Below are positions 27,183 to 36,588 of a stretch of DNA of 64,000 nt, in pieces. Source of the DNA: Aurantiacibacter sediminis (GTDB lineage: Bacteria > Pseudomonadota > Alphaproteobacteria > Sphingomonadales > Sphingomonadaceae); contig NZ_JAEANY010000001.1 in NCBI RefSeq assembly GCF_016019885.1, positions 186,001-250,000 of the forward strand, read 5' to 3'. Position numbers and translations under genes: made by a program. Within the stretch, counting starts at the first letter, position 1; every line of letters starts with the position of its first letter. The notes below the pieces were generated by a model. That model was not told where the DNA came from and did not search any database. It saw only the letters and a list, made by a program, of their open reading frames with translations.

Positions 27183-29299
27183 GCCGCGTCCTCCACCGGC
27201 ACTCCCATCTGCCAGAGGATAAACGCCATTTCCTCCGCCGTTTCGCGGATGCCTTCGAAGCGGCCCGACTTGCCGCCGTGGCCTGCACCCATGTTGGTCT
27301 TCATGATGAGGAGGTTATCGTCGGTCTTCATCTCACGCAGTTTCGCGACCCACTTGGCTGGCTCCCAATAGGTGACGCGCGGATCGTTGAGGCCGGCGGT
27401 GACCATCATAGAAGGGTAGGCCCGCGCGCTCACCTGGTCGTAGGGCGAATAACTGCGGATCAGCTCGAAAGCGTCCTTGCTCTCGATCGGATTGCCCCAT
27501 TCGGGCCATTCACCCGGTGTCAGCGGCAGCGTTTCGTCGAGCATCGTGTTGAGCACATCGACGAATGGGACATCGGCAACGATAGCACCGAACAGCTCGG
27601 GCGCCTGGTTGATCACCGCCCCCATCAGCTCGCCGCCTGCAGAGCCGCCGCTGGCCGTCAGCTTGCCGGCGGAGGTAAAGCCATGTTCGACAAGCCCGCG
27701 TGCGACATCGACGAAATCGTTGAAAGTGTTTGTGCGCTTTTCCAGCTTGCCGTCGAGATACCATTGCCGTCCAAGATCATCCCCCCCGCGGATATGCGCT
27801 ATGGCATAGGCAAAGCCGCGATCGACGAGGCTGAGGCGGGTGGTCGAAAAGCCCGGCGGAACGGCAATCCCATAGGCGCCGTAAGCATAGAGGTGCAGCG
27901 GTCCGCCAGCGCCGCCATTCAGCGCGTCACGGTCCTTGCGATACATCACGCTGACCGGAACCTTCACCCCGTCGCGCACTTCGATTTCCAGCCGCTCGGT
28001 TGCGTAGAGGTCACGGTCGTATCCCGAAGGGATCTCTTGCACCTTGCGCGGTTCAAGCCGTTTGTCGGTGACATGGTAGTCAAAGGTCGTGGCCGGGCTC
28101 ACCATGCTCGCATAAGACAGGCGTAGTACGCCGGTCTGCCATTCGGGATTGCTGCCAAGCCCAGCTGTGTAGGATGCCTCGGGAAAGGCGATGGGTTCGA
28201 CCCGCTGCGGATCGTCATAATACCGCAGTTCGATGAAATCGAGCCCTCCGCGCCGCCCTTCTAGGACGTAGAAATCGGCGAAAAGCTCGCAATCGGTGAG
28301 GTAGGATTCTTCCGAACCTTCGATCAAGGTCGTCCATGAACCCGGCGACTCAAGCGGCGCAGTGGCGAGACGGAAATTCTGGTGGGTGTCGTTGGTCAGG
28401 ACATAAAGAAGCCCATCGCGTTCATCGACATCGTATTCAACGCCCTTCTGGCGCGGCTTCACGAGCAGGGGCTCTGCACAGGGATCGTTGGCAGGAACAA
28501 GCCGTAACTCGCTCGTTTCATGGTCTGTTGCGGAGAAGATCAACCATCGCTCATTGGCAGACAGGGCGCATCCAACGGAGAAGCCGATATCCTCTTCGAA
28601 ATACAGCGTTACATCCTCGCTCTGCGGTGTTCCGAGCCGATGCATCAGCAAAGTGCGGGTACGCCAGTTTTCGTCAGCGCGGCCATAGACCAGCGCGCTA
28701 CCATCGGTCGTGAAAACGATATTGCCAACGGTACCTTCAACCGCGTCATTACCCCATGGCGCGCGTGTTCCGGTAATCGCATCATCGCATTCGGCATCGG
28801 TTGCCAGATCGCGAAAGCGCACCGTAAATCGTTCGGAGCCATTGTCGTCCACCGAATAGGCCAGCAACCGCCCGTCGCGGCTTACCGTCAGCGCGCCAAG
28901 GCGGAAATATTCCTTGCCCGCCGCCAGCGCCACTTCGTCCAGGATGAGCTGGTCTGGCCCACCGCCGACTGGTCGACGCCACCATTTCTTGTATTCGGCG
29001 CCTTCTTCAAATTCTATCCAATATTCCCATTCGCCATCCTTTTGCGGGACGCTGGAATCGGCCTCCTTTATCCGCCCGCGCATTTCCTCGAACAGCGCGT
29101 CCACCGCCCCTTCCTGCCCCTTCATCTGCGCTTCGAACCAGGCGTTTTCAGCCTTCACATAGGACAAGATGTCCTCGTCCTTCACTTCGGGATAGCCGGG
29201 ATCGCGCAGCCAGGCGTAATCATCGGTGACCGTGATGCCGTGATGGGTGAAAGAGAATGGGCGTTTTGCCGCAATCGGCGGATGGGTGGAATCGCTCAT
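27179..29299 (-). CDS. ptrB: Oligopeptidase B (protease II, S9 family)
   Basis: A cytoplasmic serine oligopeptidase that cleaves after Arg or Lys in short peptides. 706 residues: N-terminal beta-propeller (about 70-420) and C-terminal alpha/beta-hydrolase. Catalytic Ser in ASGGSAGGELMGAV (about residue 549), Asp in AGLNDPRVTYWEP, and His in GAGHGGKSGR near the C-terminus. The GEWPEWGNP segment is typical of oligopeptidase B. No signal peptide. It is first in a unit with the thioesterase and divergent from the aminopeptidase P gene. Confidence 0.94.
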   Translation of the reverse strand: MSDSTHPPIAAKRPFSFTHHGITVTDDYAWLRDPGYPEVKDEDILSYVKAENAWFEAQMKGQEGAVDALFEEMRGRIKEADSSVPQKDGEWEYWIEFEEGAEYKKWWRRPVGGGPDQLILDEVALAAGKEYFRLGALTVSRDGRLLAYSVDDNGSERFTVRFRDLATDAECDDAITGTRAPWGNDAVEGTVGNIVFTTDGSALVYGRADENWRTRTLLMHRLGTPQSEDVTLYFEEDIGFSVGCALSANERWLIFSATDHETSELRLVPANDPCAEPLLVKPRQKGVEYDVDERDGLLYVLTNDTHQNFRLATAPLESPGSWTTLIEGSEESYLTDCELFADFYVLEGRRGGLDFIELRYYDDPQRVEPIAFPEASYTAGLGSNPEWQTGVLRLSYASMVSPATTFDYHVTDKRLEPRKVQEIPSGYDRDLYATERLEIEVRDGVKVPVSVMYRKDRDALNGGAGGPLHLYAYGAYGIAVPPGFSTTRLSLVDRGFAYAIAHIRGGDDLGRQWYLDGKLEKRTNTFNDFVDVARGLVEHGFTSAGKLTASGGSAGGELMGAVINQAPELFGAIVADVPFVDVLNTMLDETLPLTPGEWPEWGNPIESKDAFELIRSYSPYDQVSARAYPSMMVTAGLNDPRVTYWEPAKWVAKLREMKTDDNLLIMKTNMGAGHGGKSGRFEGIRETAEEMAFILWQMGVPVEDAA

Positions 29300-29339
29300 G
29301 GATGACGCCTATGTAGGCCCCAAGAAAGGACTGCAAGCC

Positions 29340-31145
29340 ATGTTGATGCAAACCCACGAAGCCCGCCTGTCTGCCCTGAGGGAGGAACTCGCCCGGCGCG
29401 AGCTGCACGGCTTCTTCGTGCCGATCAGTGACGAGCACCTGTCCGAATATGTCGGCGCCTATGCGCAGCGCCTCGGCTGGCTCACCGGCTTTGGTGGCAG
29501 TGCAGGTAGCGCGGTTGTTCTGAAGGACGACGCTGCCATGTTCGTGGATGGCCGCTACACCATCCAGGTGCGCGACCAGGTCGATGGAAAGCTGTACGAT
29601 TACAAGAGCGTGCCCGCAGACAAGCCGGGCGACTGGATTGCCGAGAAATGCGCAGAAGGTGCACGCATCGGCTTTGATCCGTGGCTGCACACGCGCGGCT
29701 GGGCTAAAGCGATGGAAAAGCGCCTCGCCAAGGCCGGGATCGAGCTTGTCGCGCTGGACAGCAATCCCATCGATGCGGTGTGGGCCGACCAGCCCGAGCC
29801 TTCGCCTGCCAAGGTCTTCATCCAGGATGATAAATTCACCGGCCGCATGGGCGCTGAAAAGCGAGGCGAGATCGCCGACTGGCTGAAGGAAGAAAAGCTC
29901 GACGCCGTCGTTATCAGCGCGCTCGATTCGGTCGCATGGGTGCTGAACATTCGCGGCGCGGATGTCGATCACACACCGGTCGCCCTGTCTTACCTGATGG
30001 TTCAGGCAGACGGCACTGCGGACTGGTTCATCGCGCCTGACAAGGTGCCTGACGAAGTGGCGAGCGCCCTTGGCAATGCAGTACGCATCCGGCCTCGCGA
30101 CTCTTTCGAAGCGGCTTTTGCCGAGCTTGCAGGCAAGCGCGTCGCGGTAGACCCGGAACGCAGCGTCTATGCGATTTTTGACCGGCTTGAAGATGTTGGC
30201 GCGGAACCCGTGCAGGAAACCGATCCCGCCGTGCTGCCCAAGGCGATCAAGACCGAAGCCGAACAGGCAGGCCACCGTGCCGCGCAGGCGCGCGATGGTG
30301 CAGCGGTCAGCCGCTTCCTCAACTGGCTGGAAGGCGAAGCGCCCAAGGGCACGGTTGATGAACTCTCCGCCGCCGCCAAGCTGCAAAGCTTTCGCGAAGC
30401 GACGGGCGAGCTGCTCGACCTGAGCTTCGACACGATTTCAGGCGCAGGCTCCAACGGCGCGCTGTGCCACTATCGCGTGAGCGAAGAGACGTGCCTGCCG
30501 CTTGAACCCAACAGCGTCTATCTCGTCGATTCAGGCGGCCAGTACAAGGATGGCACCACTGACATCACCCGCACCGTGTGGGTCGGCCCCGGCGAACCGC
30601 CCGCCGAAGTGAAAGATCGCTTCACCCGCGTGCTTAAAGGCCACATCGCGCTCGACACGCAGACTTTCCCGACCGGCACGCCGGGCAGCGCGCTCGATGC
30701 GCTGGCGAGGCAGTTTCTGTGGCAGGCGGGCGTCGACTATGCGCACGGCACGGGCCACGGCGTCGGCAGCTTCCTTGCCGTGCATGAAGGACCGCAGCGC
30801 ATCGCGAAGGGCTCCGGTTCACAGGCCGGCACCGACCAGGCGCTGATCGCAGGAATGATCCTTTCCAATGAGCCCGGCTACTACAAAGCCAATGAATACG
30901 GCATCCGGATCGAAAATCTGGTGCTCGTCGAAGAGCGCGAGATCGAAGGCATGGAAGGCGACTGGCTGGGCTTTGAAACGCTGACTTTCGTTCCCATCGA
31001 GAAGCGCCTTGTCGATCGCAGCCTGCTCAGCGAAGCGGAAGTCGCCTGGTGGAACGACTACCACGCTAAGGTCCGCGAAGTGCTCGCTCCGCAGCTCGAA
31101 GGTGACAATCTGGCCTGGCTCGAAGACGCATGCCAGCCATTGTAA
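29340..31145 (+). CDS. pepP: Aminopeptidase P (Xaa-Pro aminopeptidase, M24B)
   Basis: Removes N-terminal residues preceding proline. 601 residues with two N-terminal creatinase-like domains (the first including FVPISDEHLSEYVGAYAQRL and FVDGRYTIQ) and a pita-bread metallo-catalytic domain: metal ligands in VDSGGQYKDGTTDITRTVW (two Asp), AHGTGHGVGSFL (His), SNEPGYY and IENLVLVEE (two Glu). This three-domain length matches eukaryotic-type/alphaproteobacterial enzymes. The ATG at 29340 has AGGA nine bases upstream; ATGs at 29298 and 29247 overlap the divergent ptrB start. Confidence 0.93.
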   Translation: MLMQTHEARLSALREELARRELHGFFVPISDEHLSEYVGAYAQRLGWLTGFGGSAGSAVVLKDDAAMFVDGRYTIQVRDQVDGKLYDYKSVPADKPGDWIAEKCAEGARIGFDPWLHTRGWAKAMEKRLAKAGIELVALDSNPIDAVWADQPEPSPAKVFIQDDKFTGRMGAEKRGEIADWLKEEKLDAVVISALDSVAWVLNIRGADVDHTPVALSYLMVQADGTADWFIAPDKVPDEVASALGNAVRIRPRDSFEAAFAELAGKRVAVDPERSVYAIFDRLEDVGAEPVQETDPAVLPKAIKTEAEQAGHRAAQARDGAAVSRFLNWLEGEAPKGTVDELSAAAKLQSFREATGELLDLSFDTISGAGSNGALCHYRVSEETCLPLEPNSVYLVDSGGQYKDGTTDITRTVWVGPGEPPAEVKDRFTRVLKGHIALDTQTFPTGTPGSALDALARQFLWQAGVDYAHGTGHGVGSFLAVHEGPQRIAKGSGSQAGTDQALIAGMILSNEPGYYKANEYGIRIENLVLVEEREIEGMEGDWLGFETLTFVPIEKRLVDRSLLSEAEVAWWNDYHAKVREVLAPQLEGDNLAWLEDACQPL

Positions 31146-31216
31146 CTTAGCATATGTTCATGTAATGTTCCCAGCGGGACTCGAGGGTCGCGACTCGATT
31201 TGCGGAAGGAACAGAC

Positions 31217-31600
31217 ATGATCGGATATGTAACACTCGGCACCAACGATCTCGACAGCGCGGCGGAATTCTACGACGCCATCGCCAAAGAGATGGGCGGT
31301 TCGCGCATGATGGAGGAAGAAGGCTACTTCATCGCTTGGACCGGGCCGGACAACACGCCGGGCTTCGCCGCCACACGGCCATTCGACAAGAAAAAGGCGA
31401 CGGTCGGCAATGGTATGATGGTCGCGCTGCAAGCGAAAGACCCCGAACAGGTCGACCGCATCCATGCACTCGCACTGGAATTGGGCGGCAGTGACGAGGG
31501 CGCACCCGGCCAGCGTGGAGGCGGCTTCTACGCCGGATATTTCCGCGATCGGGACGGCAACAAGCTCAATGCCTTCTGCATGACTAGCGTGCCTGCCTGA
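31217..31600 (+). CDS. VOC (glyoxalase/dioxygenase) family protein
   Basis: A 127-residue vicinal-oxygen-chelate protein starting MIGYVTLGTNDLDSAAEFYDA, with paired beta-alpha-beta-beta-beta modules ending YFRDRDGNKLNAFC. Members include glyoxalases and resistance proteins, and many have no known substrate. The start has GGAAGGAACAG close upstream. It is followed by a strong terminator and is probably a single-gene transcript. Confidence 0.88.
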   Translation: MIGYVTLGTNDLDSAAEFYDAIAKEMGGSRMMEEEGYFIAWTGPDNTPGFAATRPFDKKKATVGNGMMVALQAKDPEQVDRIHALALELGGSDEGAPGQRGGGFYAGYFRDRDGNKLNAFCMTSVPA

Positions 31601-31633
31601 GACCGCCGCTTCCGAACGGAAGTTTGAATAGAT

Positions 31634-31662
31634 AAAGCCCCGCTGAACGGCGGGGCTTTTTC
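31634..31662 (+). terminator. Rho-independent terminator after VOC gene
   Basis: AAAGCCCCGC / GCGGGGCTTT stem with a short TGAAC-type loop, followed by a run of T. It lies 34 bases after the VOC stop codon. Confidence 0.9.
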
Positions 31663-31733
31663 GTTACAATTTGCGACAATTTCCCGCGATCCCGGCAAAA
31701 TGCTGCGACACTTGGCTCCTAGAACTGCAGGCA

Positions 31734-31792
31734 TAGAGCAGCGTGTTGCCGGTCCTCCCATGTCCCCTTCAACACGGCGGCGCGTTGCTCTA
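31734..31792 (+). other. Hairpin in the leader of the EF-hand gene
   Basis: TAGAGCAGCG (31734-31743) pairs with CGTTGCTCTA (31783-31792) with one G-U, enclosing a competing inner stem GTGTTG (31743-31748) with CAACAC (31770-31775). It ends 27 bases before the ATG at 31820. It could be an mRNA stabiliser or a control element; no riboswitch class is recognised. Confidence 0.4.
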
Positions 31793-31819
31793 CCCACTAA
31801 CTGTAGTAGAGATAGAGCC

Positions 31820-32377
31820 ATGAAAAAGCCCCTTTTGCTCGCCGCCGCCTTTGCAGGCCTCACCACCAGCGGCATGGCTGCCGCACAGGACATGCCGCGC
31901 GGCGATATGACCCGCGCCGATGTTGCCGAGCGTGCTGCCAGCGCTTTCGAACGGATGGATGTGACCGGAGACGGTGTCATCAATGCGCAGGACCGCGAGG
32001 CCCGCGCAAGAGAACCTTTTGCAGAGGCCGATGCCAATGGCGACGGTGCGCTGACTTTCGAAGAAATGCAGGCAGCACGCGAAGAACGCCGCGAGGCGCG
32101 CGAAGAACGCCGCGGACAGCGCGCCGAGCGCCGTGGGCGAGGTCAGCGCGGTGAACGTGCTGGTCGCCGAGGCGGAGGCGGCATGGCCATGCGCATGCTG
32201 CGCAATGCCGATACCGATGGCGACAATGCTGTCAGCCAGTCGGAATTTACCGCTGCTGCCCTCGCCCGCTTCGATCGCGCCGATGCCAATAATGATGGCG
32301 TGGTGACAGTTGAGGAACGCCGGGCCCAGCGCGCTGAGCAACGTGGCGCAATGCGCGGGAACCGCGGCCGCCGGTAA
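31820..32377 (+). CDS. Secreted EF-hand protein
   Basis: A 185-residue exported protein with signal peptide LLLAAAFAGLTTSGMAAAQ and four EF-hand-like Asp loops: DVTGDGVINAQD, DANGDGALTFEE, DTDGDNAVSQSE and DANNDGVVTVEE. An Arg/Glu-rich helical segment (about 95-130) separates the pairs. Probably binds Ca2+ or another divalent metal in the periplasm. Its TAA overlaps the ATG of the response regulator (TAATG), so it is co-translated with the two-component system, suggesting a sensing or buffering role for that system. Confidence 0.88.
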   Translation: MKKPLLLAAAFAGLTTSGMAAAQDMPRGDMTRADVAERAASAFERMDVTGDGVINAQDREARAREPFAEADANGDGALTFEEMQAAREERREAREERRGQRAERRGRGQRGERAGRRGGGGMAMRMLRNADTDGDNAVSQSEFTAAALARFDRADANNDGVVTVEERRAQRAEQRGAMRGNRGRR

Positions 32378-33117
32378 TGGCTGACGATCCCGTCAAACTG
32401 CTGCTCGTCGATGATGAGCCAGCGTTACGGCAATCCCTGGCCGAGTATCTCTCGCGCCAGGGGTTTGTCGTGAAAGAGGCTGAAGACGCCAACAAGGCGC
32501 GCTCTACCTTGCTCGATTGGACGCCCGACCTGGTACTGCTCGACATCATGATGCCGGGCGAGGACGGGCTTTCTCTGTGCCGCCATCTGGTCGAAGCCAG
32601 AGGCCTGCCGGTGATCCTGCTTACGGCAAAAGGCGAAGCGACCGATCGCATTGTAGGGCTGGAAATCGGGGCGGACGATTATGTCGTCAAACCTTTCGAG
32701 CCGCGCGAACTGGTCGCCCGCATCCGCTCCGTCCTACGCCGTGCGGCGAAAGGCGGCGCGGAAAGCGCAACCAGCGAAAGCGATGCACGTTACGAGTTCG
32801 AAGGCTGGCAGCTCGATCCTCTCAAGCGCCGCCTCACCGATCCTGAAAGTACCGTAGTGCCGATTTCTTCGGCAGAGTTTCGCCTGCTGACCGCCTTCCT
32901 CGAGCACCCCAGACAAGTGCTCGACCGTGATCGCCTGCTCGACATGGTGCAGGGCCGCGAGGCGCATCTGTTCGACCGCGCGGTCGACAATCAGGTGAGC
33001 CGCCTGCGCCGCAAGATCGAAGAGGATTCGCGCGATCCCAAATTCATCCAGACGGTGTGGGGCGGCGGCTACCGCTTCGCCAGCGACGTGCGCCGTTTTG
33101 TGCCGGACGCGGAATAG
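32377..33117 (+). CDS. OmpR-family response regulator
   Basis: A 246-residue DNA-binding regulator. Receiver domain with phospho-acceptor D56 in LLDIMMPGEDG, acidic pair DDE near residue 10 and switch residues in LTAKGE; C-terminal winged helix ending GGGYRF. It is downstream of an EF-hand gene and 17 bases upstream of its partner kinase at 33135. Target genes are unknown; autoregulation of the EF-hand operon is plausible. Confidence 0.95.
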   Translation: MADDPVKLLLVDDEPALRQSLAEYLSRQGFVVKEAEDANKARSTLLDWTPDLVLLDIMMPGEDGLSLCRHLVEARGLPVILLTAKGEATDRIVGLEIGADDYVVKPFEPRELVARIRSVLRRAAKGGAESATSESDARYEFEGWQLDPLKRRLTDPESTVVPISSAEFRLLTAFLEHPRQVLDRDRLLDMVQGREAHLFDRAVDNQVSRLRRKIEEDSRDPKFIQTVWGGGYRFASDVRRFVPDAE

Positions 33118-33134
33118 GGCACAAGAGCCCCGCA

Positions 33135-34571
33135 ATGCTGCGCCGCCTGTTTCCGCAAAGCCTGTTGGGGCAAGTCATGCTGGCTGTCGCCGGTGCGCTG
33201 TTGCTCGCGCAAATGGCCTCTGCTGTCCTGCTGTTCCGCGCGGGCGAACAGAGGCGCGAAGAGGCCGCGCTGACCGGTGCCGCCTTTCAGCTAGTGAATG
33301 GCGCGCGTAGTGAGGCGGGTGAGCGCCCTTTGCGTCGCGCCCTTGAAGACAGACGAGCTGGTGATCGCGGGCAGAGCGGTTTACCGCCCACCCTGCGCTA
33401 TCAACGGACCGAAACGCCGCCGCCGGGTCTCGATATCACCATATCCGAAGGCGATAGAGAGGCGTTCTTGCGAGAGCTTTTGGCCCGGCAGGGCGCGGAT
33501 CCACATGCCATGCGCGTTGCAGTGGTTCGCGCAGGCGATGATCCGTCCCTCAATGCCTACGCTGCGGAGCGCCCGCGGTTTAACCGGCTCGATGACTGGC
33601 GTTCGCGCCGGTTGTTGATTGCCGCTGTGCAATTGGACGATGGCGGCGATTGGCAAACCGCCCGCATTCTTGAGCCTCCCCGGCAGCAAGGCGCTGTCGC
33701 CGCGATCATTTTTCAAACGCTGGTCATCTTCGTCATCGTAATGACGATCCTTTATCTGATGCTGCGCCGCATCACCCGCCCGCTCGGTGCGCTGGCATCG
33801 CGGGTGGAGGACTTCGACGGTAGCAAAGCTAATCCTGATCCTCTGCCAGCGAGCGGCCCCGCCGATACACGCCGCCTGATCACCGCTCACAATGCAATGG
33901 AAGCGCGCATCGCGGCCTTGCTCGACGAGAAAGACGTGATGCTGGGCGCAATTGGTCACGATCTCAAAACCCCGCTCGCCGCGCTGCGGGTTCGGATTGA
34001 AAGCGTGGAGAACGACTCAGAGCGTGCGCGGATGGCCGCGAGTATCGAGGATATCACGACCTCGCTCGACGATATCCTTTCGCTCGCCCGCGTCGGCAGG
34101 CCGAGCGATCCACTGGAGCGGACCGAACTGGCCGCGCTGATCGCCGGCGTGGTCGAGGAATATGAAGACAGGGGCCGCGATGTGGTGCTCAGCGAGAGCG
34201 AACGCATCGCCATTCCGCTGCGCGCCACCTGGCTGCGGCGGGCATTGCGCAATCTTATCAGCAATGCGCTGCGCTATGGCGATCAGGCGCGCGTCAGCCT
34301 CACCAGAGAGGATAACGCTGCAGTAATCCGCATAGCCGATAGCGGCCCGGGAATTCCCGTAGACCAGATAGCGAATATGCTCGAACCCTTCACCCGCGGC
34401 GAGGCCTCGCGCAATCGCGAGACTGGCGGCGCCGGGCTGGGCCTGACGCTCGCCCGCGCGATTGCCGAACAGCACGGCGGCACGCTGACGCTTGCCAATA
34501 CTCGCAGTGCAGATGGCGAGGTCGCGGGGCTGGTTGCGGAAATCCGCTTGCCAATGGACGGTTCGGCCTAG
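33135..34571 (+). CDS. EnvZ-like sensor histidine kinase
   Basis: A 478-residue membrane kinase with two transmembrane helices flanking a periplasmic domain of about 150 residues, then HAMP, HisKA with H in IGHDLKTPLAALR (about residue 274), and HATPase_c with NLISNALRYGD, DSGPGIP and GGAGLGLTLA. The start is ATG at 33135; the longer frame includes response-regulator sequence. It forms a three-gene operon with the EF-hand protein and the OmpR-type regulator. Signal not known, though the co-encoded EF-hand protein makes a divalent cation plausible. Confidence 0.94.
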   Translation: MLRRLFPQSLLGQVMLAVAGALLLAQMASAVLLFRAGEQRREEAALTGAAFQLVNGARSEAGERPLRRALEDRRAGDRGQSGLPPTLRYQRTETPPPGLDITISEGDREAFLRELLARQGADPHAMRVAVVRAGDDPSLNAYAAERPRFNRLDDWRSRRLLIAAVQLDDGGDWQTARILEPPRQQGAVAAIIFQTLVIFVIVMTILYLMLRRITRPLGALASRVEDFDGSKANPDPLPASGPADTRRLITAHNAMEARIAALLDEKDVMLGAIGHDLKTPLAALRVRIESVENDSERARMAASIEDITTSLDDILSLARVGRPSDPLERTELAALIAGVVEEYEDRGRDVVLSESERIAIPLRATWLRRALRNLISNALRYGDQARVSLTREDNAAVIRIADSGPGIPVDQIANMLEPFTRGEASRNRETGGAGLGLTLARAIAEQHGGTLTLANTRSADGEVAGLVAEIRLPMDGSA

Positions 34572-34975
34572 GCCCTGCGACGCTGCCAATAGTCGAAGGC
34601 CTGCTGCTGCAGTTTCTCAACATGACGCAGCGCCTCGCGACCGGTCCACTCGCCGCGATAGTCAGTCCGGCCGGTCCACCAGCCCTGCCCCGGCAGACGG
34701 TCGCTTTCGCGCACAACCAGCACCGCCAGTTCGGGCTCCCCATTGGCGCGCGCCGTTTCGTCGATGGCATCGAGCGTCCGGCATAAGGTGCGCATTTTGG
34801 GCCGCGTGAAGCGGAAGCCCAGCTTGCCGAGCATTTCGGAATAGCTCACCGCTTCGCCTCTCTTGGCGGCCTCAAGCAACAGGGCGCGAATGCGCTCCAC
34901 ATCGTAAAGCGCGCTCGTATCGCCCGGCTGCGAAAGCCCGCTTTCGTCAAGGAATTCGGCGAGCGATTTGTCCAC
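34568..34975 (-). CDS. Conserved hypothetical protein, possible winged-helix
   Basis: A 135-residue cytoplasmic protein I cannot place in a family. The region RIRALLLEAAKRGEAVSYSE to CRTLDAIDETARANGEPE has a helix-turn-helix-like pattern, followed by ELAVLVVRESDRLPGQGWW and a Trp/Tyr-rich C-terminus. No signal or membrane segment. It converges on the sensor kinase (4-bp overlap of stop regions) and lies one base from the DUF853 gene, with which it is probably co-transcribed. Confidence 0.7.
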   Translation of the reverse strand: MDKSLAEFLDESGLSQPGDTSALYDVERIRALLLEAAKRGEAVSYSEMLGKLGFRFTRPKMRTLCRTLDAIDETARANGEPELAVLVVRESDRLPGQGWWTGRTDYRGEWTGREALRHVEKLQQQAFDYWQRRRA

Positions 34976-34976
34976 C

Positions 34977-36533
34977 TCAGCGCATCAGCCCGCCGACGAT
35001 ATTGCGGACGAAGGCGTTTAGCCCGGTGCGCACCGGGTCTGCGCGGGAGCGGCGGCCGAGTGCCTTGGCAACACCAATCGACACCAGCGATCCGGCTGCA
35101 GCCTTTGCGGCGCGTTTGCCAGCTGTGCCGATATCCATGCCCCACAGCGTCGTCGACTTGCGTTCGCGCTTGCGGACTTCTTCCTCGCCCTTTTCGTCGA
35201 CTTCCTTGGCCGTTTCGACAGCGTCGAGTGCCTTTTGTGCGAGCACTTCCTCGGCGCTTTCGCGGTCGATTCGCTCGTCATATTTGCCATCATGCGGGCT
35301 GACCGATTGGATAATCGCGCGCTCTTTCTTGGTCACCGGGCCAAGGCGGCTGCGCGGCGGCTTGATGAGCGTGCGCTGCACCACCGTGGGCGCGCCCTCA
35401 TCGTCCAGCGTGGAGACCAGCGCTTCACCCACGCGCAATTCGGTGATCGCTTCTTCCACGTCGAGATCGGGATTGATGCGGAAGGTCTCCGCCGCCGCGC
35501 GGATCGCGCGCTGGTCCTTTGGGGTGAATGCTCGCAGGGCATGCTGCACCCGGTTGCCCAGCTGGCCCGCGACTTCCTCCGGAATGTCGATCGGGTTCTG
35601 AGTCACGAAGAACACGCCGACACCCTTGGAGCGGATCAGGCGCACCACCCGCTCGATGGTTTCCTGCAAAGCCTTCGGCGCGTCGTCGAAGAGCAGATGC
35701 GCCTCATCGAAGAAGAACACCAGCGTCGGCTTTTCGGGATCGCCCACTTCGGGCAGGCTCTCGAACAGCTCGGCGAGCAGCCACAGCAGGAAAGTCGCAT
35801 AGAGCTTCGGGCTGCGCATCAGCTGGTCGGCGGCGAGGACGTTGACGATGCCCTTGCCGTTTTCATCGGTCTGCAGGAAATCGCTGATCTCCAGCGCGGG
35901 CTCGCCGAAGAAATTGTCCGCGCCCTGGCTTTCGAAGCTCAGCAACTGCCGCTGGATCGCGCCGACGCTGGCTTTCGATACATTGCCATATTCGCCGGAC
36001 AAATCTTTGGAGTTGTCATAAGCCCAGGCGAGCATCGTACGCAGATCGTCGAAATCGAGCAGCAGGGTCGGCTTGCCATCGGTGGCGAGGCCTTCATCCG
36101 CTGCACGGAACACGATCTGCAGCACGCCTTCCTGCGTCTCGTTGAGATCGAGCAGGCGGGCGAGCAGCAAGGGCCCCATTTCGGACACTGTGGTGCGGAT
36201 CGGGTGGCCCTGCTCGCCGTAAAGGTCCCAGAACACCACCGGATTATCCGAATAGGCATAATCATCCATGCCCAGTTCCTTGGCCCGGCCTTCCAGCTTG
36301 TCGGCATGTTTGAAAGTGGGCGAACCCGGCATGGCGATGCCTGAAAGATCGCCTTTCACATCGGCCACGAAAACCGGCACACCATGCGCAGAAAAGCTTT
36401 CAGCCATGCCCTGCAATGTCACCGTCTTGCCGGTACCGGTCGCGCCGGCGATCAGCCCGTGCCGGTTCGCGCGGCCGAGATCGAGTGCCTGCCGGTTGCC
36501 GTCCAGATCGTTGCCGAGGAAAATGTCTGCCAT
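34977..36533 (-). CDS. HerA-like ATPase of the DUF853/YjgR family
   Basis: A 518-residue P-loop ATPase. Walker [15 protein letters not shown] near residue 28, Walker [14 protein letters not shown], sensor VFFVTQNP, and a C-terminal charged helix followed by a hydrophobic tail ([10 protein letters not shown] and onward). YjgR-type proteins are predicted DNA-translocating or DNA-binding ATPases with no established role. The start is ATG at 36533 (MADIFLGND), which fits the family; the frame upstream is low-complexity and antisense-like. Divergent from pabB. Confidence 0.85.
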   Translation of the reverse strand: MADIFLGNDLDGNRQALDLGRANRHGLIAGATGTGKTVTLQGMAESFSAHGVPVFVADVKGDLSGIAMPGSPTFKHADKLEGRAKELGMDDYAYSDNPVVFWDLYGEQGHPIRTTVSEMGPLLLARLLDLNETQEGVLQIVFRAADEGLATDGKPTLLLDFDDLRTMLAWAYDNSKDLSGEYGNVSKASVGAIQRQLLSFESQGADNFFGEPALEISDFLQTDENGKGIVNVLAADQLMRSPKLYATFLLWLLAELFESLPEVGDPEKPTLVFFFDEAHLLFDDAPKALQETIERVVRLIRSKGVGVFFVTQNPIDIPEEVAGQLGNRVQHALRAFTPKDQRAIRAAAETFRINPDLDVEEAITELRVGEALVSTLDDEGAPTVVQRTLIKPPRSRLGPVTKKERAIIQSVSPHDGKYDERIDRESAEEVLAQKALDAVETAKEVDEKGEEEVRKRERKSTTLWGMDIGTAGKRAAKAAAGSLVSIGVAKALGRRSRADPVRTGLNAFVRNIVGGLMR

Positions 36534-36588
36534 TGTGGCCCCTATTCGTGTGTTGCCGTGATCGGGCAGTGACACTAGGGCAGAGCTA

